Assembly: GCA_037447655.1 (NCBI GenBank)
Contig: JBBHKE010003364.1
Coordinates: 466,549 to 530,548 of the forward strand
Source of the DNA: Zygnema cylindricum
Taxonomy: Eukaryota > Streptophyta > Zygnematophyceae > Zygnematales > Zygnemataceae
DNA: 64,000 bases
Direction: 5' to 3'
The first letter of the stretch is position 1, and each line of letters starts with the position of its first letter. Below the pieces are notes generated by a model. The model was not told the origin of the DNA. It searched no databases and saw nothing but the letters and a program-made list of their open reading frames with translations. Shown here piece by piece: positions 1-11,235 of the stretch. The translations under genes were made by a program, and so were the position numbers.

Positions 1-1130
1 TTACGGTGGGAATCTTTCTTATCTTAGTGCACAGGTATTTATCATTACACATGTGCATGGATGCACCTGAGTCTACAATCCAACATGCTTCACCTTTCAA
101 TCCACTGAAAGCACATTTGTTCTTTCGTGGAATTTCGACCTCTTTTTTCGCTTACAATTCCTCATCCAAAAAGAGTTCATCGTCCTCGTCCTCGGATTCT
201 GCCTCATGTACCTGTGTCACAAGGGCCTTTTTCTTTCCTCTCGGGGGTCCACCGGTCAGCCCCTCCTTTAACCGCAACTTGGTTAACTTATTGCATTCAT
301 CCATAAAGTGCCTGAGTTTTTTACAAAAATGGCACAAACCCTTGGGAGTCCTTGGTCCGAACTTTTCGGTCTGATTTTTTTGCCCCCCCCCTTGATAATT
401 TCCAACCTGTTTTTTAAAATCATTGTTCCTCCAATCAGTCCCAATTGCCAAAGCTTGCCTACTCTTTCCTCCCCTTCGGATCTCAATCGTATTCTCTCGA
501 ACGAGAATCATCCCTAACACTGAATTCCAAATCCACCTTGAGTCCTCCAAGTCCTACACATAGTTAACTATGTTCTCGAACTCATCGGGTAACTTCATCA
601 GTAAACAGTTAACCTTTTCTTTTTCGCTAAATACTTTTCGAGCACTCTCCTGTTCCATAAAAAATGTAGCAAGCTCATCGCAAAAATCCAACATCTTCCC
701 CCCTTTGTATAGATACTCGTTAATTTTCTGATCAGCCAACTATTGTTGATGAATCGTACCACTTTGGTACATCTCTATGAAAGCCACCAAAAGATCGGAT
801 GCCCTCTCTACTGCAAATGGGGAGATCCAAGCCCTTGAGTAAGATGGCGGAGGATGAAGTGCATAGCCGCCATATTGTTGTAGTCTCAGGTATCAATATC
901 ATTCTCCTCGTTCTTTGGAATAGGTGACATGAATGCTGAACTGGTTGTTATTGGTGTGATCGTCTCCTTCTTCTTTCCTTTGTCCTCCACCTCCTCTTCA
1001 TTTGTCTCCTACGTTGAAGATGGATCTCCATTTCTAGTGAACCTGCCTCCTGTAAACCTTGGAAGTATCCCAAGACTTGATAGACGCCTCACCTGTCCAC
1101 TCACTATTCCCCAAAACAGTTTCTCACATT
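1..1130 (-). pseudogene. Copia element A, gag polyprotein (truncated by window edge, broken)
   Basis: This is the gag region of a Ty1/Copia element read on the minus strand. Gag would form the virus-like particle in which reverse transcription occurs. The segment 550-152 carries a CX2CX4HX4C zinc knuckle (CHFCKKLRHFMDEC, residues 73-86 of that segment), followed by an acidic tail. The segment 739-554 is a UBN2-like gag stretch ending KLPDEFENIVNYV. At the window edge the reading approaches the protease motif region, seen as the complement of the MHMC motif near position 50. Element B at 18.3-19.4 kb is the same family in the opposite direction and aligns over this whole stretch. Several stops and frame changes break the frame, so the copy is dead. 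Family call is firm; exact start is not resolved. Confidence 0.8.
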
Positions 1131-1194
1131 GAGTTCGTGGCATCATATTTTCCCATTATATGAAGCCAACTTCATTGAATATCGGCACCCTAGA

Positions 1195-1210
1195 TGGTGG
1201 GCCAATAACT
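1195..1210 (-). promoter_or_regulatory. Element A primer-binding site, initiator tRNA-Met anticodon arm type
   Basis: Directly internal to the LTR end, the minus strand reads AGTTATTGGCCCACCA. It differs at two of 16 positions from the complement of the plant initiator tRNA-Met anticodon arm (core GGTTATGGGCCCACC). Drosophila copia uses the same half-tRNA priming region. The match is visible; use as a primer site is inferred. Confidence 0.6.
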
Positions 1211-2278
1211 TGCAACTCTGAGACCTCCATAGGTCCTCACAGTAGGCACCTCACACGAAGCTTCTAGGATAACCTTGATCCCTTTGTGTTTCGGCAAGAA
1301 TAACTGCCACCCTGACAAAAAAAAACTCTGACCCCCTTAACCCTTCTTAAGGCAAGACTCCCTTGAGGCGATAGCAAAAAGAATCTCTGAATTTGCTCCC
1401 CTGAGCAGTAAGTTATGGAGGGTCAAAGTTGACCTTTTGTAGAGAAGCTCTGTGGGAGAGAGGGTCCTATCTACCAATTTTTTCTAAGTCCTATCTCTTT
1501 GTAAAACTTTATCTACTGATGTACAACACCAATCATATTACACTGCCGTATAGAAAAGTACAGCTGCCGGTGTACTTTTTGTATGAATATTTTACGACAT
1601 GGCCTAAATATCGACACATGTCATATCCGGATTCGGTCCCGTAATCCCCGGAGATGCCGCAATCGAATGTAGTTGTGCCATGTATCATCCAATGTGGCGA
1701 TTACCAGAAACCGTCGAGATTCTTTTTCGCGATCTGGGCATTCTTCTTGGGTGTCCGATTGAATGCAAATTTCAATCGTAGCCGTCATAAATACTTGCGC
1801 GATATTTGTTTTGTTTAAAGAAACAAATGCGCGGTACTCGTTTCCTATCTAAACCGTAATCCGTTCTTTTACATAACTGAATCTAAGTATCCCGTAAACA
1901 GTTGCTGTTAAATGAATTATTCTACGTGGCAACATTTAAATAACTAACAAACCCTATAACATGTAACTCTAGCTCTAAACTTAATAGATAAGGCTACTGG
2001 CTAACGACGGCTTTATCGGACGGCAGGTACCAAGATCAAATACTGGATTTGACAACTTTCCTTTTAGTAAAGAAACTACCAATCCGTAAATCAACTAACT
2101 TATTTCCCGTAAACCTCTGGATAGCCTAGGTAGCCATGGCTCTAGCTTCCTCTCTAACTTTCAGTGACTGCAACTAGTGTTGGAGTTGAAGAGAGGAGTT
2201 AGAGGCATATTTCCTCGTCTTTTTTTCTACATTATATTTTAGACCTAGAAAATACTAAAAGAACCATCAATTTCTACA
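1211..2278 (-). repeat. 5' LTR of Copia element A (A/B family)
   Basis: The 1068-bp LTR begins on the minus strand at 2278 with TGTAGAAATTGATGG and ends at 1211 with GAGTTGCA. It aligns end to end with the LTR of element B at 17130-18200 (1071 bp) and with 35780-36818. On the plus strand it contains the tRNA-like segment near 1985-2062 and the CCATGG motif near 2135. It abuts the 3' part of another, plus-oriented LTR at 2279, so A probably inserted into that older LTR. Confidence 0.85.
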
Positions 2279-2479
2279 CTTATTGCTCAAGGGATCAAAT
2301 TTAGAGATTATTTTTGCTTTAGACTCAGAGGAGTCTTATTTTCACTGGGGTGAAGTTGGTCAAAGTTTTTATCTATGAAAGTGGATGTTTATCTTGTGGA
2401 AACACAAAGGGGTTAGTGTTATCCTAGGGGCTTTGAGTGAGCTGCCTACTCTGAGGGCCATTGGAGGTTTAGAGTTTCA
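2279..2479 (+). repeat. 3' end fragment of an A/B-family LTR
   Basis: This segment matches the last 200 bases of the A/B-family LTR: the GCTCAAGGG motif, the pair of GACTCA/GAGTCT words, then GGAGG-TTTAGAGTTTCA at the end. Its 5' part is missing and would lie beyond element A, off the window. It ends where the chromovirus begins. Confidence 0.7.
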
Positions 2480-2642
2480 GGATGTGGAACAGTGGCTTGT
2501 GCGGGAAATTGTGACTCATAACCTCTCGGCAATTATTTAGTTTGCGGAACAGACCGATTTTGTACACTTCACTCTTCGTATATATTATGATTTTGGATCG
2601 AGCAGCGGCGGGGTAGGTTGAAGGGATGATGGTCCGACTCCC

Positions 2643-3296
2643 ATGGAGCTCGGAGCGGTAAATGGTGACAAGGATGTGTTCAACGCAATTCGGAAGAAGA
2701 AAAAGAAGACTGTTAATGCCAAGGCTAATGACTTGTCCCGCCAGGAGCTCCAACGAAGAAGGCAAAGTGGATTGTGCTTCCAATGTGGTTCCCTGGACCA
2801 TATGGCTAGAGATTGTCCAAAAAGAAAAGTCTCTAAGAAGGGCAAGCTCACAGTCATCAGGTTAGCTGGTGAAGGTGGTGACCCTTTGGTTTTTCAAGGT
2901 CAAATCGGTACAAGCGCAACTAGCTTCATGGTGGATTTAGGCGCGTCCGGGAATTTTATCAACGAGAAGACGGTGAAACATATAAAACTTCCTATCATTG
3001 CTATTCCAAATAATCACACGGTTGAATTGGCCGACGGGAGTTCCCTATCGATTACTTATCGCACTCCAAGGTTACGTGTTCGTATGGGGAAATTTCTATG
3101 GTATGACACACTTCATCTATTACCTCTTGGGGACCATGAGGTAATCCTTGGGAAGCCGTGGCTGCAAAAGTATAACCCGATGATCCACTGGAGGAACGGT
3201 AACATGAGAGTAAGAAAAGGTGCGAAAGAGTTTGAGGTGAATGTGGGAGCAGTTGGTAAGGATTTGGAAAAGGGACGCCTGCTTTCAGCTTTATAG
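2643..3296 (+). pseudogene. Chromovirus G, gag C-terminus and protease
   Basis: An open 217-codon segment of a Ty3/Gypsy element. Residues about 45-60 hold a CCHC zinc knuckle (CFQCGSLDHMARDCP), the nucleocapsid RNA-binding motif. Residues about 80-200 are an aspartic protease of the retropepsin type (FMVDLGASGNFI, later LGKPWLQKYNPMIHW). The family's catalytic triplet is Asp-Ser/Thr-Gly; here it reads Asp-Leu-Gly, so the protease is probably inactive. The gag N-terminus and the 5' LTR are not identifiable upstream, where 2480-2642 shows no open frame and then an LTR fragment. The next pol segment starts about 190 bases downstream after frame breaks. Confidence 0.85.
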
Positions 3297-3486
3297 TTAA
3301 AGAGGGCACTCAAGAAAAGGGAGACAGTTGGTATGGTGGTCGTCCAACCCGTGGAGGTAACGAAGGAGGGGATTCCAGAGGAATGAAATAAAAAGGATCC
3401 TGACTTCGACTCGAAAAGTGGTGGCGACTCAGAAAAGACTTCTCTAGAGGCCCTAGAAGTCATAACAAAGCTTCTTGAGGAGTATG

Positions 3487-4912
3487 TTAATATCTTTCCC
3501 CTGAAGCTGCCGAAGGTTTACCTCCAAAGCGCGACATAAACCACAAGATAGAGCTTGTCCCCGGGGCGGTGCCTCCGGCTAATCGAATGTATAAAATGAG
3601 TTACACCGGATTGGACGAACTCAAAAAGCAAGTTGCAGTGTTGGTCGAAGCGAGAGTAATCGAACCAAGCAAGTCAACGTATAGGGCCCCCATCCTCTTC
3701 ATGAATAAGAAAGATGGAGGGTTACGTATGTGTGTGGACTACCGAGCGCTAAACAAGTTGACAGTTAAAAACGCGTATCCTCGATGAATTGTTGGATCGG
3801 CTAAGAGGTGCCAAGTATTTTTCGAAGATAGACTTGCGAAGCAGATACCACCAGATTATAATTGCTGAAAAAAATGTGGAGAAGACTGCATTTCGAACTC
3901 TGTACGCTCATTTCTAGTTTTTGGTTATGTCGTTTGGATTGACGAACGCATCGGTAACCTTTATGCATTTAATGAGTTTTATCTTTGGCAATATTTGGAC
4001 GCTTTCGTCATAGTGTTCTTAGACGACATTTTAGTGTACAGCAAGACATTGGAAGAGCACATGGAGCACCTACGAACGGTATTACAAGTTCTTCGGGAGA
4101 ATAAATTGTACGCGAACAGGAGTAAATGTGACTTTTTAAAGGAGAAAATAGAGTTTCCGGGGCATGTGGTGAGTTGGGATGGGATCGCAGTGGATCCAAA
4201 TAAAACTAGGGCAGTCAAAGAGTGGCCGCAGCCGACTAATGTTACGGAGTTGTCGAGTTTTCTTGGATTATGCTCCTACTATCGCCGATTTGTTGAAGGT
4301 TTCGCAAAAATTGCTGCTCCTCTCACGGATTTACTTAAAAATGACGTGCCCTATAAATGGAAAACGACACAAGGGGCAGCCTTTGACACACTAAAAGAGC
4401 AGCTGGTTACTGCCCCTATGTTAGCTGTTCCGCTCCTGAGTTACCTTGGACGATAATTACTAATGCCAGTGATATGGCTATTGGAGCGATTCTTATGAAA
4501 GATTATGGAAAAATGCTTACAACCTATTGCCTATGACATTCGCAAGTTAAAGGTAGCGGAACTCAATTGGGCCACGCATGAGAAAGAGACTATTGCTATT
4601 ATTAATGCTCTTGAAGTCTGGAAGTCTTACGTCCAAGGGAAGCGGATCACTCTAATCACAGATCACCACGCGTTACAGTATCTCTAAACGCAACCCAAAT
4701 TATCGAAGAAACAAGTCATGTGGATGACCTTTCTTCAGACCTTTGGACCGGAGTTAACTATCGAATACAAACCGAGTAAAACAAACTCGGCGGATGCCTT
4801 GTCAAGAAAACCTGGTGTCGCTGGGCCAATGACGAAGCAAATATCACAACCATCGCGTGAGCAAAGCGGGTATGCTAGAAGAATGGACACCGCAGCAGCG
4901 GATAAAACGTAG
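3487..4912 (+). pseudogene. Chromovirus G, reverse transcriptase and RNase H (broken)
   Basis: This is the RT-RNase H part of the Gypsy polyprotein in several frames. RT landmarks in order are [17 protein letters not shown] (3713-3763), KYFSKIDLRSRYHQI (about 3810-3860), [10 protein letters not shown] (3925-3955) and the catalytic FLDDILVYS (about 4017-4043). RNase H and connection landmarks are [26 protein letters not shown] (near 4660-4685) and YKPSKTNSADALSR (4766-4808). Breaks are a small deletion near 3783, a stop near 3916, a frameshift near 3990, and further changes near 4440 and 4686. The enzyme would copy element RNA into DNA, but this copy cannot make it. Confidence 0.9.
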
Positions 4913-5128
4913 GAGAAGAAAGTTAGCGCAGTGACAAGCACGTTGCAAGTGGACAAGCAATGGTTGAATAAGATTGAGGCTGCATACGGCGACGATGATA
5001 CAATCAAGGTATTGGTCTAACATAAGATTTTGATTCGAAACGCCAACGACATGTGGCGGTAGAGACCGAGCCAGACAACCTGACTTTATGTTTCGACAAA
5101 CCCGGAGTTACGTCACACAATACTTAAA

Positions 5129-6371
5129 TTGAGTTATGACGAGCGGCTTAGTGGTCATTTTGGACGAGATAAAACAACTCCACTTGTCGCTGAGGTGTAT
5201 TATTGGCCAAACATGACTCGAGATATTGCGAAATATGTCAAAACGTGTGACTCGTGTAACTTGAACAATTCAGAGGTGGGTTGTGAAGGACTTTTACAAC
5301 CTCTTCCGATACCGCCAGTGCCTTGGGAAGCGATTTCAATGGACTTTATTGTTGCACTTCCAACGACATCAGAAGGATATTACATCTATATTCGTCGTCG
5401 TGGATTACCTTACAAAAATGACCCATTTCCTACCTACGACAACCACAGCTACAACTCAAAACGTGTCAAATCTATTATTTCGAAAGATTTTTCGACATCA
5501 TGGGCTTTCGAAAAAGATCGTAACTGATCGTGAAAGAAAATTTGTCACCCACTTTTGGAGGAATCTGTTCGAATTTTGTGGAACGCAGCTTGCCATGTCC
5601 ACAACGTACCAACCTCAGACAGACGGTCAAACCGAAAGAGTGAACAGAACGTTGGAGGAAGCTTTAAGGGCTTATGTATCAATGCACCAAACAGACTGGG
5701 TGAACCACTTGACAGCGATTGAGGTAAAATACAACAGTGCTGTGCATTCATCAACTAATGATACGCCTTTTTCTCTCAATGGGCGACAACCTACCCTTCC
5801 CCATAATTTATTGGTCACCGAATGCCCTACACCGACCGCTATGGACTTTGCGCGGACGTTGCAAGTGAATCTGAATAAGGCGGCGAAGGCCCTCGAACAA
5901 GCAAAAGATCGCCAAAAGTCGCCAGCCGACCCTTATCGGAAGGACATCCACTGGCGTGTGGGGAATAAGGTTCGCCTAAACATGGCAAACATGGCATTAC
6001 TAAGTGCGCTTTCAAAGAAATTAGCTCCACAGTTCACGCGACCATTCACCATCCTTTCCAAAGTGAATGACGTGGCTTACAAACTTGATATGTCAAAGGA
6101 ATGTCAGATTCACAATGTGTTTCTTGTTTCACTCAAATCGTTTCGCAATCCTGACTCAGTTTTTCCTCATCGCCGCCAATCTACCGTGCTACCGCTAGTC
6201 CAAGGTAGAGCGGATGAATACAAGGTCGAGGAAATCCTACATTCGCGTAGCCGCCAAAATTTAGACTCCACGCAAAATTCAGTGCGGTGGAAAGGTTATG
6301 GAATGGAAGACGATTCTTGGGTAGACGAAAAATATCTTCATTCCCCCGATTTGCTGCGCTGGTTTCTATAG
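5129..6371 (+). pseudogene. Chromovirus G, integrase with C-terminal chromodomain
   Basis: The N-terminal zinc-binding part appears at 5129-5300 (SGHFGRDKT, CDSCNLNN). The rve catalytic core then runs in the next frame, 5283-6371 (362 codons): DYLTKMTHF, IVTDRERKF and QPQTDGQTERVNRTLEEALR carry the expected D, D and E positions. The last 55 residues (DEYKVEEILHSR, VRWKGYGMEDDSWV, LRWFL) are a chromodomain, which in chromoviruses steers integration to marked chromatin. One frame change near 5380 joins the two halves. The 362-codon ORF is the longest open frame in the window, so this part of G may be among the less decayed coding regions. Confidence 0.92.
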
Positions 6372-7007
6372 AGTGCGGACCCTCTGCATAATCGGAGGGG
6401 CAGTTGCACTAAGCGCAATAGGGAACGAATCGTAGTATCGCAACGATCGCAGTCATCCTAGGAACACGGTTAGGAAACACAGTGGCGAAGGTAACGGACC
6501 AAAGCACTATGGTTGCGCAACCACCAAAGCGAATTGTAATAATGACGCCGTCAAAGAATCGCAACTCCACCGCTGCGCTGACAGAAAATTGCAACGGCAT
6601 AGTTGTGAATCGCAACCTTGGTGAGGTCGAACTCTCGGTATCGTCGCAGCAGCGTAATTTACGAAACATTGGATGCTGCGATAACTTCGCACGCTGCGAT
6701 GCCTAGAAGAGTCTAATCACGGAACCATCAACCCTCCAGCTAAAGCCTCCATTAGTTCTCGCGACCAACCGAGTGTGAGCAACCTGGAGAGCATCTTGCT
6801 CCGCACAGCCAGCTTACCCTCACTTTTCAAGTTGCTTGAACTATCCCGTATAACCACTTCCATGGCGTCGTCGTCTTTTCCACCACCAAAAAAGAGGAGA
6901 CTCCTACGAGTGGGGCAGGAGGATACACCTCGAAAGGATAGATTGTTAGTTGCGCCCGAGGTTAGGTAAAGGCCGGCAGGAGAAGGGGAATGGTGGAAGA
7001 ACCAAAG
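6372..7007 (+). other. Probable 3' UTR and start of 3' LTR of chromovirus G
   Basis: A purine run (GGAGGGG, 6394-6400) sits 23 bases after the integrase stop and could be the polypurine tract, with an LTR starting near 6405 (TGCACTAAG). The stretch is more GC-rich than its surroundings. Small ORFs on both strands match nothing I recognise. No second copy of this sequence lies in the window, so the LTR boundary cannot be confirmed. It ends at 7007, where element E is cut off. Confidence 0.4.
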
Positions 7008-8306
7008 CTGAGCTGATTCTTTTGAATCCTAGACTAGTCAGAAATTCATCTAGCTTTAGATTCCATTGTATGGGGGCTTGTTTCAGCCCATACAGATATT
7101 TTATCAGTTTACAGACTCACTTTTCTTTTCTTTTTTCTTTATACATTTCAGACTGCTGCATATAAATAGTTTCTTCTAACTCTCCATGCAAAAAGGTTGT
7201 CTTAACATCCATCTGATGAATTTCCATGTTTTCTATATCAGCTATAATTAACAAAATTCTGACAGTAGGAAATCTGACGACTGGGGAGAAGGTTTCCTCA
7301 AAGTCAATACCTTCTTTCTGGTTGTACCCTTTAGCCACAAGTTTGGCTTTATATCTTTCGATAGTGTTGTCTGGATTCAGTTTGACTTTGAAGACCCACT
7401 TGCTTCCAATGGCTTTCCTCCCTGGAGGCAGGTCCACCAACTCCTATGTTTGTGCCTCCATAATCGTCTTCATCTCGTCGTTGGCCGCCTCAATCCAGTG
7501 GTTTCGCTTTGGTGATGAGAAGGCCTCTTTGATGGTCATAGGCTCCCTTGATGATGTAGAAAAAGCAAAATGAGAACCGGTTTGCAGACGAGTGTTAGAT
7601 CTTCTTCCCCTTGGAAATTCTGAGGCTGAAATAGTCGGCAATCTCCGATTTTGTGGTGCTGAAACTGCCGCAGGATCCGAAGGTGTAGCAGTCTGTCCCT
7701 CCGAAGATTTGATGAAGTGGAGAAGCATCCGTAGCAGGAACAAGCGGTGTAGTAGCAGAAGGTGTTATGGGAGGGAGTTGCACCGGAAAATACACTTGTT
7801 GTTGATGGTGAAAGATGACATACTCTTGATTTTTGTTTTCCATTGCCTTATCTGTAAGTTTGAACAAATCAACCAAGTCCTGTTCATCTTTTATCTGGAT
7901 ATTTCGAGACACAAAGATTTTTTGTTTATCTAAAACATACAGTCTATACCCCTTTGCATTATCATCATACCCCAAGAGGATTCCTCCTAAGCCTTTGGCT
8001 TCCATTTTCCACTTATCTGGGGAGTGATCCAAAATATAGCACTTACTCCCAAACACTTTAAAGTGACTAACATCTGGTACCTTTCCTGTCCACAGCTCAT
8101 AAAGTGTAGTGGTGACAGATGTGGATGGAAGTCTCTTCTTTATATAGACTGCACAATTTAATGCTTCAGCCCTAAATTTCATATCTATACCCTTGTCTAC
8201 AAGCATAGACCTAGCAACCTCTGTTATTGTGTTGTTTAATCCTTTAGAAACTCCATTCTGCTCAGGAGTATATGGAACCGTCAAATTGTGACTTATACCT
8301 TCATCA
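7008..8306 (-). pseudogene. Copia element E, integrase C-terminal half and RT (truncated)
   Basis: The segment 8326-7595 encodes the end of the integrase core and its linker: NLTVPYTPEQNGV, ARSMLVDKGIDMKF, YELWTGKVPDVSHFKVFGSK, GGILLGYDDNAKGY. The RT start follows at 7743-7117 ([62 protein letters not shown]). RT reading continues past a stop to about 7010 (SLYGLKQAP) and is cut within the RISSDH motif, so the palm with YVDD, the RNase H and the 3' LTR are missing. Frame changes occur near 7600 and 7440. An LTR insertion at 8307-9349 separates this part from the integrase N-terminal half. Confidence 0.88.
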
Positions 8307-9349
8307 TGCAATTCTGTGTCCTCCATTGGACCACAGAATACAGGAAGCCTCTAGATAGTATTTAACTAACCCACTTTAAGCCACAACCACTGCTGCCCAA
8401 GAAGGCAAACTGACAATTTGACTGCACCCCTGTGTAGCCTGGACTCCCCTGAGTCCGTAGAAAAAAGAATCACTGAAAAAGGCCAACCAGGCGATAAGTT
8501 ATAGGGTGGCAAAGATGCCAATTTATACAAACTCTCAGAGAGAGGACTATCTACCTAAATTTTCCTAAGTCCTAGTTTTTCCTACTTCCCTCTCACAGCT
8601 CCTATCTACTGCCTGTACGAACCAATCAAAAAACTGTATAGTACAAGAAAGTACTACTGCCGATGTACTTTCTGTACGGCCTCTGTACGACAAGGCCATT
8701 AAGTGGACGCGTGTCCACTTTCCACTCGTCCGTACGTTCCTCGGAATTCCCGCGACCGAATGATGTCTTCCCACGTGGCGCCAGGTCATGCCACGTCACT
8801 AAATGCCAAAATGACCATTCCGGGATTTCGGCGATAATGTGCGCCGTTAGATTTGACGTGAAATTCAATCTCGGCCGTAATAAATACTTGCGCGATATTT
8901 GTTTCGCTTTCGAAACAAAATGCGCGATATCCATTTCAAACAAGTACAGTACTTCGTATTTCGTAGAACTGTATCTATGTGTGGCGTTGAGGGTTTCAGT
9001 TAAATGAATCTAGTACATTACAATAGTTTAAATACTAATGAAACCCTATATCTCCTAACGGACTTCTACGACAGACTGGTTAGAGCTAACGGCTACGCCG
9101 CGCTCTACCGGTCGGGGGTTCGAGTCCTTCCGGACTCAACCTTTTGTTGAGAGTGGCTTAAGCCACTCTTTAGTCCTTCCTATGGAGTTGAGGCAGCCAT
9201 GGCTCCATTGCTCTCTCTCTCTCTCTCCTTCAGTGACTAAAACAAGTATGGGGGCGAGAGAGAGAGAAGAGATAGAGGCAGGCTGCCTACTTTTTCTTTT
9301 CTAATAAATTTAGACCTAGAAAATATATTAAAAACTACTTATTTCAACA
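8307..9349 (-). mobile_element. Solo LTR (A/B family) inserted in the element E integrase
   Basis: The 1043-bp LTR starts on the minus strand at 9349 (TGTTGAAATAAG) and ends at 8307 (ACACAGAATTGCA). It is flanked by a perfect 5-bp duplication, CATCA at 8302-8306 and at 9350-9354, exactly where the integrase frame of E is interrupted. No internal coding region remains, which fits recombination between two LTRs leaving one. On the plus strand it carries the clearest tRNA-like segment of the family (about 9062-9141). Confidence 0.93.
9062..9141 (+). other. tRNA-like segment inside the LTR, antisense to the element
   Basis: The sequence contains GGTTCGAGTCC (9117-9127), which fits the Pol III B-box consensus exactly, preceded by an A-box-like stretch (ACTGGTTAGAGCTAACGG, about 9075-9092) at tRNA-like spacing. 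A T-arm can be drawn around the B box. The acceptor stem does not close, so this is not a working tRNA gene. Equivalent segments occur at the same place in the other A/B-family LTRs. Confidence 0.55.
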
Positions 9350-9354
9350 CATCA

Positions 9355-10470
9355 AGTAGAAATTGCTTAAATTCGTTAGAGGTGTATTCACCTCCATTAT
9401 CCGATCTGAACGCCAAGATTGGCACTCCGTGTAGTTTCTCAGCCCAGACTTTATAGTGCTTGAAGTGAGTGAACACTTCACTCTTGTTCCTCATAAAATA
9501 GACTTTTGTGTACCTAGAGAAATCATCAGTGAAAGTGACCATGTACTATACTCCTCTAGCCGACGGTACTTGGGATGGGCTGAGGACACCCGAATGAACG
9601 AGCTGTGGAACTTTTGTAGATCTGTTTTCGGATTCCTGTGGAAATGGCAATTTATGAATTTTGCCTAGTGAGCAGCCATCGTAGGTTTTTAGAGGCTGAG
9701 ATGTGAGAGAAACACCCTTTACTTTCCCAGCATTCACCATTTTTCTCAAACTTTCATAATTGATATGTCCTAACCTCTTATGCCATAACTCATTCTCAGA
9801 TGACACACTGGAATACACAACATGTTTTTCTTTGCATTCAGCCATGTCCATCCTGAACATCTTACTGGCATCTCTTGTACTGTTACTGCTATTTTTCCTA
9901 GCTCACTAACAACCTGTCTCCCCCCTTTAAGGGTGACCTCAAATCCCTTACTCTCTACTAAAGACGTAGAAAAAAGATTCTTTTTAAAATCTAGAACATG
10001 TAAAACATTGTGGAGAGTTCTTTCTACAAACTTTCCCCCCACATCTACCATTAGAGATACATCCCTCCGGGCCGATGACTGGACCCTTATGCCACAGGCA
10101 TAGTAGATATTTTTCGGAGGTGTTTGCTTTAAATTTGTAAAAATGGCTTTGTCCCAGCACATGTGGGCCGATGCCTCGGTGTTCATGATCCATCCACCGT
10201 CTTTGGGACCCTCCATTGCTGCCGCCATAACAAGTAACTCCGCATCCTCTTCATCATTGAAGCTCAGAGATGAATCTGCATCATCTGCAAAGGCTGAAAA
10301 AAAAGGGCATTCCCTCGTGATGGATTGCCAGAAAAGCCTTGGTGAAACTGGCTTTGTTGCCAACCAAGCCTGTATAAACCTGTTTCTTGTGCCTTTTGCA
10401 GTTTTGGACAATACCTAAAACCATGTCCCCTCTCAGAACAATAAAAACAAGTGTTAGAAGACTGTCTATT
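9355..10470 (-). pseudogene. Copia element E, zinc knuckle, protease and integrase N-terminal half
   Basis: Reading from 10470 down, a CCHC knuckle (CFYCSERGHGFRYC, about 10450-10405) is followed in 10411-9770 by the protease region with WIMNTEASAHMC. The expected Asp-Thr-Gly is replaced by Asn-Thr-Glu. The gag-pre-integrase zinc region comes next (ELWHKRLGHINYESLRKM, CSLGKIHKLPF; 9860-9546). The integrase core starts with VTFTDDFSRYTKVYF and AFRSDNGGEYTSNEF (9542-9355). Frame shifts occur near 9850 and 9545. The reading runs straight into the CATCA duplication of the inserted LTR. Confidence 0.9.
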
Positions 10471-10599
10471 TGGCCTTTGACTGCCCTGATTAAACTAGTT
10501 GTGATTCTGATTAAACAGGTTTTGAGTCTTTTTAAATGGGTTTCTGTTCAGATTAAACTAAATTTTCCTTTCAAAGTTTGTACTGAAAGCCTCTAATTT

Positions 10600-11235
10600 C
10601 ATTTCACCATCAAGGACCTTACTTGTAGATTATTGCTCTAGTATAAAATTGTAAGCTAACTGAAAAGTCCAGCTAGACTTACTATGCCCTTCCAAAGCTG
10701 CGGACACTCCCTTAATATGACTAGGGAGACCTCTAACAAGTAAAGCAGCTTGTTGGAACTCTAGAAAAGTTCCACCAGCTGAAGAGTGTGCATTGATGAG
10801 TTCCGTAAACTTATCACAATACTCGGTCATAGATCCCCCCGAGTATTTGTAGTTCTAGATCTGGCCAGCCACCAGAAGCTCCTCCTAGACGTTCGCCTTT
10901 TCGTGGGAATTTTTCAGTGAAGGCCAAATCTCGCTCGCCTTTTTTATCTTGAGCCGAGACATAACCAGACACTTTGAGATACAAAGAATCAAATTGTTTC
11001 GAGCGAGAGATTTCTTCTTAGCCCAGCTCGGATCCGTTTTAGCAAGAGATCCATCCAAGACCCCCATCAAGTTAGCAGTTTCAAAAAATGAATCAACCAT
11101 AGCTGCCCAGTATGCATACTTATGGCCGTTGAAGACAAGAATTCTGGACGAAAGGCCCATAACTTGTTGTTCTACAACCACAGTTGCAGGTGGAGATCCA
11201 CCAGTAGTAGTGGATGTAGACATAGACTTCAGCAA
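10600..11235 (-). pseudogene. Copia element E, gag N-terminal part; start codon inside LTR
   Basis: Gag starts at 11235 (MLKSMSTSTTT) or four codons later. The first 20-24 codons, up to VVVEQQ, lie inside the LTR, which ends at 11165. The reading crosses the primer-binding site as VMGLSSRI and continues with KYAYWAAMVDSFFETANLMGVL, SRLKIKKASEIWPSLKN, then 10830-10630 with YCDKFTELINAHSS and AALLVRGLPSHIKGVSAAL. This is the UBN2-type gag also seen in C and D. Breaks lie at about 10885 and 10630. Confidence 0.85.
11154..11164 (-). promoter_or_regulatory. Element E primer-binding site
   Basis: Directly after the LTR end the minus strand reads AGTTATGGGCC. Ten of its 11 bases (GTTATGGGCC) are complementary to the initiator tRNA-Met anticodon arm. 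It is translated as part of gag. This is the least decayed primer site in the window. Confidence 0.65.

Noticed and set aside
6-374. Plus-strand 122-codon ORF at the window start
   Set aside because: It is the complement of the Copia A gag; the same shadow appears opposite element B at 19105-19407.
6409-6969. Host genes in the GC-rich stretch after the chromovirus
   Set aside because: Short ORFs on both strands, none with a recognisable motif; position and polypurine run fit a Gypsy 3' end instead.
9062-9141. Functional tRNA gene
   Set aside because: The B box and T-arm are good, but the acceptor stem does not pair and the anticodon arm is not convincing. It lies inside a repeated LTR.
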